NCBI GenBank assembly: GCA_027487315.1
Contig: JAIYDW010000107.1
Coordinates: 49,371 to 113,370 of the forward strand
DNA from: Verrucomicrobiaceae bacterium
GTDB lineage: Bacteria > Verrucomicrobiota > Verrucomicrobiia > Verrucomicrobiales > Verrucomicrobiaceae
Length of the DNA stretch: 64,000 bases
Direction of reading: 5' to 3'
How positions within the stretch are numbered: the stretch's first letter is position 1; each line of letters begins with the position of its first letter. Below are positions 57,329-64,000 of this stretch, piece after piece. The notes beneath the pieces were generated by a model that was given only the letters and a program-made list of their open reading frames with translations, did not search any database and was not told the DNA's origin. The position numbers were made by a program, and so were the translations under genes.

Positions 57329-58101
57329 ATCGCTTCCTTGACCATTTTTTCTCAAGCATGAGCGGGTTGACCCTGCGGTATGCTCTGTTCGCCGGTGTCG
57401 CCTGGGTCATGGCCTACTGGCTATTCAAGTCGAAGTGGTTTCATCGCAAAATCATCAGCAAGTATCCTGACCCAGCACAAGTCCGCCGTGAGTTACGGGA
57501 TTCAGCAGTTTCAATCGTTGTCTTTTCGGTGGTTGGCGCTCTCACCATCATGGCTGCTCGTCAGGGGTGGACTCAGATGTACCGTAAGATCGACGCGCAC
57601 AGCATGGTCTGGTTCTGGACCAGCATTGGGCTTGCCATCCTGCTGCATGACACCTGGTTCTACTGGTCGCATCGAGCCATGCATCATCCTCGCCTGTTCC
57701 GCCTTTTTCATCAAACGCATCACCTGTCAAAAAACCCCACACCATGGGCCTCGTACGCGTTTTCGCCTCTCGAAGCCCTGGCCCAGGCCGCCATCTTTCC
57801 AATGGTGATGTTTCTCATCCCCATGCACCTTTACGCCTTCGGCTTGTTCATGCTTTGGCAGATCATTTACAACGTGGCGGGGCACACCGGCTACGAGTAC
57901 TCGCCGCGCTGGTTGATGGACTCGTGGCTGGGCAAGATCTTCAACACACCGACCAATCACGTCATGCATCATGAGACTCTCAAAGGAAACTACGGGCTCT
58001 ACTTGAACATCTGGGACCGTCTCATGGGAACCAACCACAAGCATTACGAAGCTCGATTCCGCGAGGTCACCTCACGCCAAAAAGCGTCACCTGCGGAGTA
58101 A
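57325..58101 (+). CDS. Sterol desaturase/fatty acid hydroxylase family membrane enzyme
   Basis: 258 residues. Four or more hydrophobic segments and the three histidine clusters of the family: HDTWFYWSHRAMHH (H108, H116, H120, H121), HQTHH (H129, H132, H133) and NHVMHH (H212, H215, H216), which bind a di-iron centre. It should hydroxylate or desaturate a lipid in the inner membrane, using O2. Its position in an lpxK operon suggests a lipid substrate related to lipid A acyl chains or hopanoids; this is inference. Start overlaps fdhD by 4 bp. Confidence 0.88.
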   Translation: MNRFLDHFFSSMSGLTLRYALFAGVAWVMAYWLFKSKWFHRKIISKYPDPAQVRRELRDSAVSIVVFSVVGALTIMAARQGWTQMYRKIDAHSMVWFWTSIGLAILLHDTWFYWSHRAMHHPRLFRLFHQTHHLSKNPTPWASYAFSPLEALAQAAIFPMVMFLIPMHLYAFGLFMLWQIIYNVAGHTGYEYSPRWLMDSWLGKIFNTPTNHVMHHETLKGNYGLYLNIWDRLMGTNHKHYEARFREVTSRQKASPAE

Positions 58102-58169
58102 CACAATCTTCACGCAAGTTTCATCCGGCCTTCATTTTCCTCTCACAAGCCTGAGGAAAACTCGGGGTG

Positions 58170-59369
58170 ATGTTGAAACCCTCCTCCCTCCGAAGCCGGA
58201 TCGATCTTCTGATTGGTGCCCTGATCCTCACCGCAATAGCCCCGCTGAAAAGCGAGCCCGAACCCGTCTGGGTGCCCAAACTGGAAGACAGCCAAGTCTT
58301 CATCACCTATGGCGAACTCAAACGACTCACCGATCAGGCCGCCATCGCTCAAAGACCCTCTCCGCCTCCTCCGGTTCCCGTCGTGCCCGCCTGCCTGACC
58401 CAGGTGCGATATCAGCTGAAGTTTGAAAAACACACACCGCAATTGATCGCCACTTTCACCGCTGAAAACCTCAGTAGCGGTTGGACTTCATTGCCACTTG
58501 GTAGCTTTCACGCTTCCGCACAGGACGCCGTGCCACCCTCGACCCGATTGGCGCGCCTGGATGACCAAGTTTTGCTCATCCTTGAAAAACCGGGTCGCGC
58601 AGAGTTGACCCTGAGCCTGGCTCCCACAGCGGATGGAGCATTCGAAATTCATCTGCCGGCGCAGTCAGCGCTCAACTCTCTGGAATGGACTGCTCCTCCT
58701 CCCGAATACGCTGTGCAACTCACCCAAGCAGACGGGACCAGCACCCGGCATGATCAAGCCAGCATCGTCAGTCTCAGGCCTGACAAATCCCCCTGGCGAC
58801 TCGACGTCGTCAAACGCAATGAAACCCCTTCCCAGGGTCTCGCTCACAACAGCGCCATCATCACGGAGGCTCTGTTTCAAACTCAAATGGCGCAGGACGG
58901 CGCCCAACTCACCAGCGTCACCGTCCGCTTGGAGCACAGCACTGCTACCACCCTTCCTTTGATCCTTCCCGACGGAGCTGAAATGCTTCGCTGTGCCGTC
59001 TTCGACAAACCCGTCTCCTCACAGACCTCCTCTGCAGGCATTCAACTGACCTTGCCCGCCCCTTCTAACCACGGCGACCCAGACAACAGCACCGAGGTGA
59101 CCTTCACCTACTTTCTCCGAGGCGCTGCCCTCCATGACGCCGAAGGCGAAATCGACCTCGCCTTACCTCGCACCTCTTTGCTCATTCGCCGACTCGATTG
59201 GACCATCGAACTCCCTGAAGGCCTGCAATTAACAGCCTCAGGCAATCTCGAGCATCAAGCTTCGCCAGCGCCGAAAAGCCATGTGCTTCAACTCAGCCGC
59301 CGCCTCTGCCGCGATGACGTGACACAAACCCGCATCACCTACCGCCATCCGAATCTCAACGTCCGCTAA
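58170..59369 (+). CDS. Exported beta-rich protein, unknown function
   Basis: 399 residues. Signal-peptide-like start (about 12-26, LLIGALILTAIAPLKS), then a mostly beta-strand protein with a Pro-rich stretch near 55-65 (SPPPPVPVVP) and no C-terminal membrane anchor. No family recognised. GAGG lies upstream of the ATG at 58170; a GTG three bases earlier is also possible. The next gene, a CreD-like membrane protein, starts 34 bp downstream on the same strand, so the two probably work together at the cell envelope. Confidence 0.7.
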   Translation: MLKPSSLRSRIDLLIGALILTAIAPLKSEPEPVWVPKLEDSQVFITYGELKRLTDQAAIAQRPSPPPPVPVVPACLTQVRYQLKFEKHTPQLIATFTAENLSSGWTSLPLGSFHASAQDAVPPSTRLARLDDQVLLILEKPGRAELTLSLAPTADGAFEIHLPAQSALNSLEWTAPPPEYAVQLTQADGTSTRHDQASIVSLRPDKSPWRLDVVKRNETPSQGLAHNSAIITEALFQTQMAQDGAQLTSVTVRLEHSTATTLPLILPDGAEMLRCAVFDKPVSSQTSSAGIQLTLPAPSNHGDPDNSTEVTFTYFLRGAALHDAEGEIDLALPRTSLLIRRLDWTIELPEGLQLTASGNLEHQASPAPKSHVLQLSRRLCRDDVTQTRITYRHPNLNVR

Positions 59370-59403
59370 CCAACCCCCTATCAAACCTAACTCATCAATA
59401 CCC

Positions 59404-60642
59404 ATGAAACCCATTCGACTCATCGCCATCTTCATCATCTTTGTTCTCACCACCGCCGCTTGGTGGATCTTGGGAGTCACCCTCGGCTTCCGCACCGACA
59501 CCTACAGCCTCCGCACCAGCAGTGAAGTCAATGGCCTCTGGGGACCCAGCCTCCAGCAACCCCATCCCCGAGCCTTCTACAGTGATGCCTCAGGTGCCGT
59601 CTCCCTCTTGCCCACGAGCTCAAAAGTCATCGCCGAACTGGCCTATGACCCCCGGCAACGCGGTCTTCTCTGGCATCGGACCTACGATGTAAAGTTCAAC
59701 GGCGAATATGCCTTTGCCAATCCCACCCAAGTCACCCAGCACTTCAAAATCGAACTCCCTCTGCCGGGTGACACCATCCGTCTGGAAGGCTTCCAGTTCG
59801 AAGTTACAGGCGGTGTCGCAACTGCCACAGCGGCACCAGTGCCCAAGTCCGGTTTGATGACGGCCTCGGTCGAAGTCGCCCCTGGCAAAACCATTCGACT
59901 CGTCACCGGCTATCGAGCCCGGGGCATGAATGACTGGCGTTATATCTTCCCGGACGCCAGCCGAATCCAAAACTTGGAACTCGTCATGCACACGAACTTC
60001 TCAGAAATTGATTTCCCCAATGATACCGGCTCGCCCAGTCAAGCCATCGTAGAAACGGGGGACAACCGCTGGACCATCGTCTGGCAGTATCCCGACGTCA
60101 TCTCAGCACGCAGTATCGGAATGAGCATGCCCAAAGTCTTGAACCCCGGTCCTGTCGCCATGCAGATCGCCTTTTGGGCTCCGCTCTCCTTGGCAGTCTT
60201 TTTTCTCGTGCTCGTCATCACCAGTCTCATGAACGGCGTCGAACTCCACCCCATGAACTACCTGCTGCTCGCCGCAGGCTTCTTTGCCTTTCCCCTGCTG
60301 TTCGCCTACATGGTCGATGTCGTAAACGTGCACCTCTCCTTCATCATCTCGGCCACCGCATCCGTGTTGCTGGTCTGCGGCTACCTGCGCCTCGTCGCGA
60401 ATGGAGCTCTGTTCAAGATCGCCCTGCCTACCCAGCTGTTCTATCTCATTCTTTTCAGCTACAGCTTCTTCCTGAAAGGCCTCACCGGCCTGACCCTTAC
60501 CGTCGGAGGAATCGTCACCCTGGGCCTGATCATGTTCCTCACTGCTGGCGTCGACTGGACCCACGTCATGTCCGCATGGAAAAAGGAACCCCATCCTGAA
60601 CCTGAAGCCCAAATCCCACCGCCACTCCCAACAGCCGCCTAG
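59404..60642 (+). CDS. CreD-like inner membrane protein
   Basis: 412 residues. One N-terminal helix (about 5-22), a large extracytoplasmic beta-rich domain (about 30-255), then a C-terminal bundle of five or six helices from residue ~258 ending in FFLKGLTGLTLTVGGIVTLGLIMFLTAGVDW. This plan, and the GLIM(Y/F)LT..(I/V)DW close of the last helix, is that of E. coli CreD, which is induced by CreBC and affects envelope properties; its mechanism is unknown. No CreB/CreC-type regulator is nearby. Ends in a Pro/Glu-rich cytoplasmic tail. Confidence 0.7.
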   Translation: MKPIRLIAIFIIFVLTTAAWWILGVTLGFRTDTYSLRTSSEVNGLWGPSLQQPHPRAFYSDASGAVSLLPTSSKVIAELAYDPRQRGLLWHRTYDVKFNGEYAFANPTQVTQHFKIELPLPGDTIRLEGFQFEVTGGVATATAAPVPKSGLMTASVEVAPGKTIRLVTGYRARGMNDWRYIFPDASRIQNLELVMHTNFSEIDFPNDTGSPSQAIVETGDNRWTIVWQYPDVISARSIGMSMPKVLNPGPVAMQIAFWAPLSLAVFFLVLVITSLMNGVELHPMNYLLLAAGFFAFPLLFAYMVDVVNVHLSFIISATASVLLVCGYLRLVANGALFKIALPTQLFYLILFSYSFFLKGLTGLTLTVGGIVTLGLIMFLTAGVDWTHVMSAWKKEPHPEPEAQIPPPLPTAA

Positions 60643-60654
60643 CGCACCCACACG

Positions 60655-60684
60655 GAAGGCCCTCTTCGAAGGGCCTTCTTCGTG
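60655..60684 (+). terminator. Terminator-like hairpin
   Basis: GAAGGCCCT-CTTCGA-AGGGCCTTC is a perfect 9-bp stem at 60655-60678, followed by TTCGTG rather than a full T tract. It lies between convergent genes and probably ends transcription of the CreD-like gene. Confidence 0.65.
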
Positions 60685-60685
60685 A

Positions 60686-61393
60686 TCACCCTTCCAACGC
60701 GTTCATTTCCCACCGCCCCTCACGCACCCCAAAAACCGCCCGCCAGAGCGTTCCGTCATGCACTCCCAACTCCTCAATCACAGCTTCCCCCAACGCACAA
60801 CCCGCTAGGCGGTCCGCAGCACTCTTCCAATCCACCCCGCTCGACTTCGCGTCGACCATCCAGACCTCCCCGGTCTGGGTCAAAACCCGGAACGCTCTCC
60901 CCGTTTCCGCCAAACGATCGAAATCTCCCCACCGCGTAAGGCCCAGTCCAGGCAATGCCCCATGCGACGGCAAGGGCGTCGGATCCACCACCCACGCACG
61001 ACCCAGCCTCATCTTCAGATCTTCGAACACACTCTCCCGTAACCAGCCCGCCCAGGTCTTCCGCATCGCCGGCAAATGCAACAATGCGCGCCCTCCCGCC
61101 TGCAAAGCGGGCACCGTTTCCTCCCGCCCTGGCTCAATCACCCAATCCGCCACATCCTCCACCGGTATCCTCACCATCACCTCCAGCCTCTCGAAGGCCG
61201 CCCCGCGATCCGGCAATCCTGCTCGCACATGTTCCCGCCAAGCCTCCGGCAACCGATCCTTCTCCAACCGACCCCGCAGCGTCTCCAGCGCCTCGGCCCA
61301 CAGCGCCAAATGATGCCCCAAAGCTCCAATCCGCTTCAGCACCCGCGCTGGCAGTTCGTCTCCTGAATTCAGTTTCACTTGGCCGATAGACAT
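60686..61393 (-). CDS. Hypothetical protein, possible nuclease-like fold
   Basis: 235 residues, soluble, no signal peptide. No family recognised. The C-terminal third reads GDFDRL.., then GEVWMVDAKSSG; the spacing of D and (D)xK resembles the RecB-type PD-(D/E)xK nuclease core (DRL followed by vvDxKt). This is only a visual similarity and the remaining signatures are not evident. The ATG at 61393 is preferred to 61429. Convergent with the CreD-like gene. The 203-bp gap to the next gene shows nothing. Confidence 0.6.
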   Translation of the reverse strand: MSIGQVKLNSGDELPARVLKRIGALGHHLALWAEALETLRGRLEKDRLPEAWREHVRAGLPDRGAAFERLEVMVRIPVEDVADWVIEPGREETVPALQAGGRALLHLPAMRKTWAGWLRESVFEDLKMRLGRAWVVDPTPLPSHGALPGLGLTRWGDFDRLAETGRAFRVLTQTGEVWMVDAKSSGVDWKSAADRLAGCALGEAVIEELGVHDGTLWRAVFGVREGRWEMNALEG

Positions 61394-61596
61394 CCCGCAA
61401 ATTAAAGACCCCAGCTGCCCACAACGCATCTGATTTATTCCCTCCGATCACTCCGTCCCAGCCATCGGCGGAGTAGTCGGTCATGACGAGGCTATTTGGG
61501 AGGTTGCCGCAGCCAAAAAAAGGCCATTTTTGTGGCTCGATCCGACATGATGGGCAATCAAACTGCGTTTCACTGCGGTGCGTAACTGAACCTATC

Positions 61597-62622
61597 ATGA
61601 ATCCGCTCCTCCCTCGTCCCGAAGCCAGTGCCATCTCCCGTCGCGACGCCGTGAAGGCCACGATCGCCACGCTTGGCTTGTCCGCAGTCGCCTTTGAGCC
61701 TGCTGCACGCGCGCAGTCAAGCCCACCCGATCCACGTCGGGGTGCCGTGAAGCGGTATGACATGCTCAAGTCGATCAACCTCTGGGCCTTTCCCTATCCT
61801 GAACGCATGACTCTGCGCGAGTGCCTGCAACTTGCCAAAGACGCCGGCTTTGATGGCATCGAGCTGAACTACGATCTCGATAATGATCTCTCACCCAAGC
61901 ACGGCACTCAGGACTACAAGGCGATCCGGAAAATGGCGGACGAAATCGGCATTCAGATCAGCGGCTTGTGTTCATTTCTCTTCTGGCCCTATCCGCTGAC
62001 GAGCAATGACCCCGCCAAGCGTGCGCAGGGTCTTGAGCTTGCCGGGAAAATCGCTCAATGCGCGCATGATCTCGGGGTCGAAAATGTGCTCGTCGTGCCT
62101 GGCGCCGTGCATATTCCATGGCGGGATGATCACGAGCCAGTGGCCAATGATGTGTGTGATCAACGAGCTCGAGAAGCCGTGGGCGTGCTCGCAAAGCAGG
62201 CGGAAAAACTAAAAGTCTGCCTCAACATCGAAAACATCTTCTTCAATGGTTATCTCATGACACCGATGGAGATGAACGCATTCGTTGACAGCTTTGCCAG
62301 CGAGCATGTCCGGGTACATTTTGATACGGGCAACATCTCCATGTTCCAGTTTCCCGAACACTGGGCGAAGGTCCTTGGCAGCCGCACCAAGAACGTGCAC
62401 CTGAAGGAGTTCACCAAAAAAGGCACGGACTTCTCTCTGGAAACCTTTCGGCCTCTGCTCGATGGAACCACCAACTGGCCGGCTGTGACAGACGCACTGG
62501 CAGATGTGGGGTACAAAGGCTTTCTGACCTTTGAGTACTTCCACCCCTACACGCATTATCCAGAGGCGCTGATCTGGCAGACCTCCGATTCGCTCGACCG
62601 CATCCTCGGGCGTAAAGCTTAA
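61597..62622 (+). CDS. Tat-exported sugar isomerase/epimerase-like TIM-barrel protein
   Basis: 341 residues. A twin-arginine signal (SRRDAVKATIATLGLSAVAF) is followed by a xylose-isomerase-like TIM barrel: ECLQLAKDAGFDGIELN near the start, a metal-binding set in NIENIFFN, HFDTGN and HLKEFTKK, and FLTFEYF at the end. The pattern is that of hydroxypyruvate isomerase or sugar-phosphate isomerase/epimerase family proteins, often found in this phylum with a Tat signal. Substrate unknown. The ATG at 61597 puts the signal at the N-terminus; the frame extends to 61483 without meaning. The next gene follows after 22 bp. Confidence 0.85.
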   Translation: MNPLLPRPEASAISRRDAVKATIATLGLSAVAFEPAARAQSSPPDPRRGAVKRYDMLKSINLWAFPYPERMTLRECLQLAKDAGFDGIELNYDLDNDLSPKHGTQDYKAIRKMADEIGIQISGLCSFLFWPYPLTSNDPAKRAQGLELAGKIAQCAHDLGVENVLVVPGAVHIPWRDDHEPVANDVCDQRAREAVGVLAKQAEKLKVCLNIENIFFNGYLMTPMEMNAFVDSFASEHVRVHFDTGNISMFQFPEHWAKVLGSRTKNVHLKEFTKKGTDFSLETFRPLLDGTTNWPAVTDALADVGYKGFLTFEYFHPYTHYPEALIWQTSDSLDRILGRKA

Positions 62623-62644
62623 CAACTCACTCCACACCCGCATC

Positions 62645-63994
62645 ATGAACCCGACACGCCGCCGTTTCCTCGAAGCCTCTGCGCTCGCCTTCACTTCGCC
62701 TTTGTTGGGCCAAGTGCCAGGTGATCGCCCTCGACAGGACGCTCAGGTGAGGGTGCTCAATCCTCGCAACCGCGTGCCAGTAAGCATCATCATCGACGAC
62801 TCCACCTGTCTGGTGAATTTGAATAAGTTTGCAATCCCGCAGTTCGCAGTAGCGAACCCCGGCAAGTATGATCACTACCCATGGAAAAGCTGGCCGGACG
62901 AGATCCCGGACAGCTTCGTCCGAAAGTTTGCCGACTGGGCGGACGAGAACGGTGTGAAAGGCAAATACAGCATCGTGCCCTATCCCGCCTGTGTTGGCCG
63001 CCTCGACCGCGAAATCCCTGGCTGGAGTCAGCGCGAGTTGCAGGAGAGCATCAAGCTGGTGCGCGAGCGCATGATGCCGAATTGGGATATCCACCCAGAG
63101 ATGGTCACGCACACGCGAGTCATCGACACGAAGACCGGTCATCCCCATAACGAAATCAGCCCGCGCTACATGGAAAACTGGAAGTGGTGCGGAGGACGCA
63201 GCGTGGACGAGATCGCCGATTACATGAGCTATGCGCTGACCATCTTGAAAAACATTGGCTTACCGTGCGAGGGCCTCACCACGCCCGGGGGTTTTGGCAG
63301 TGACGCGCGGCCTCAGCTTGCGCAGGCGACGTTTGAGTCCTGCCGCAGTGTCTTTCAGGCGGAGATACCCCACTATTTCCGCGATCTGCATGCCAGTGGC
63401 GAGCAAAGCGTGGCTCCCATTGTGCAGAATGTCTCGGGATTGGACAGCGATGATCCGCGCTGCGTGGTGCACGTTCTAGGCTGCACTGGCGACTGGACGG
63501 GCGGTTGGGATTGCGTGACACCCAAAGGCGCTGATGCCTTCATCACTGAAGACGGCCAGCGGGGTCGCATGGTGGAAGTCATCAAGCGCGGCGAGCCAGC
63601 TATCATCGTCTGTCACTGGACCGGCATCTACTGGAATGGTCTCGAGATCGGCTTCGAAATCTTCCGGGAAGTGGTGAAGCGGCTTCACTCTAACTTCAAT
63701 CATCTGCATTGGATGAAGTTAAGCGAAATCGCCCGCTACTGGGCCGCGAAGGAACTCACGCGCATCGAGTGGAACGGACAGGGACGCACGGTCTCGCTCA
63801 AAGCGCCTTTTGCCTGTGACGAGTTCACGCTTGAAGTGCCCTTCAGCGAGGGCGCACCCCAGTTCAAAGATCAACCCCTGCAAAAGGTCGACTCCTGTTT
63901 GCACTTGAAACCGGGAACCTGGTGTCGCGAGGCAGATAAAACCTTTGTCTGCCTCAAACTGCCGAAAGGAAACAGTGCTCTCACCGTGACTTAG
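62645..63994 (+). CDS. Tat-exported polysaccharide deacetylase-like protein
   Basis: 449 residues with a Tat signal (TRRRFLEASALAFTSPLLG). The core begins VSIIIDDST, comparable with the TFDD motif that holds the catalytic aspartate and metal ligand of NodB/polysaccharide-deacetylase folds. FADWADENGVKGKYSIVP continues that fold. The C-terminal ~60 residues form a beta-rich end. It should act on a sugar polymer outside the cytoplasm, though the full metal triad could not be confirmed by eye. Together with the preceding isomerase-like protein it probably belongs to one catabolic unit. The stop lies 6 bp before the window end. Confidence 0.7.
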   Translation: MNPTRRRFLEASALAFTSPLLGQVPGDRPRQDAQVRVLNPRNRVPVSIIIDDSTCLVNLNKFAIPQFAVANPGKYDHYPWKSWPDEIPDSFVRKFADWADENGVKGKYSIVPYPACVGRLDREIPGWSQRELQESIKLVRERMMPNWDIHPEMVTHTRVIDTKTGHPHNEISPRYMENWKWCGGRSVDEIADYMSYALTILKNIGLPCEGLTTPGGFGSDARPQLAQATFESCRSVFQAEIPHYFRDLHASGEQSVAPIVQNVSGLDSDDPRCVVHVLGCTGDWTGGWDCVTPKGADAFITEDGQRGRMVEVIKRGEPAIIVCHWTGIYWNGLEIGFEIFREVVKRLHSNFNHLHWMKLSEIARYWAAKELTRIEWNGQGRTVSLKAPFACDEFTLEVPFSEGAPQFKDQPLQKVDSCLHLKPGTWCREADKTFVCLKLPKGNSALTVT

Positions 63995-64000
63995 CAACTC

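Noticed and set aside
60655..60678. CRISPR or repeat array
   Set aside because: No spaced direct repeats of CRISPR length occur anywhere in the window; the hairpin here is a single terminator-like structure and the ppdK tail array is coding.

Overview
The window looks like a chromosomal segment of a Verrucomicrobiota bacterium, most plausibly a Prosthecobacter/Verrucomicrobium-like member. This is an inference from gene content and codon style, not from a marker gene. The signs are six secreted formylglycine sulfatases, a small Planctomycete/Verrucomicrobia-style cytochrome c, Tat-exported sugar-isomerase-like and deacetylase-like proteins, LPS genes (lpxK, opgH), GC-rich coding sequence and few clear Shine-Dalgarno sites. 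No rRNA, CRISPR array, transposase, integrase or phage module was seen.

Layout. 0.1-4.5 kb: tRNA-His, a Sel1-repeat protein, a glucanase-like/GT2 fusion and a small MORN-repeat lipoprotein. 4.5-9 kb: a rearranged stretch with small membrane proteins, decayed copies of the lipoprotein gene tail, a dispersed palindromic element, a gene broken by an in-frame stop and a PLP-dependent dehydratase. 9-11.7 kb: an Hsp70 (HscC type) coupled to a J-domain partner with RPD instead of HPD. 11.8-14.3 kb: a sulfatase overlapping a TlpA-like thioredoxin. 14.6-17.7 kb: pyruvate phosphate dikinase whose frame runs into a histone-H1-like Lys/Ala/Pro tail that carries its own ribosome binding site and ATG. 17.8-24.6 kb: a P1B-4 metal ATPase, a sulfatase, bioB, a trypsin-like protease and a cytochrome c.

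24.7-32 kb is the most interesting region. A WXG100-like protein, a coiled-coil protein, a second WXG-like protein and a 1293-residue membrane FtsK/SpoIIIE ATPase lie head to tail and tightly spaced. This resembles a reduced type VII secretion (ESX/Yuk-like) locus in a Gram-negative. Downstream is a low-GC insert encoding a protein with a HEPN-type Rx4H motif, then a coiled-coil/FN3 protein.

32-47.5 kb: a giant secreted RCC1-repeat protein, three sulfatases in tandem, a divergent glycosyltransferase/two-epimerase sugar cluster and a sixth sulfatase, suggesting use of sulfated polysaccharides. 47.5-64 kb: trigger factor, a tail-anchored protein with OpgH, ComEC with a TPR-like partner, a coupled lpxK-fdhD-sterol desaturase operon, a CreD-like membrane protein with a secreted partner, an unknown protein, and a Tat-exported TIM-barrel isomerase followed by a deacetylase-like protein.
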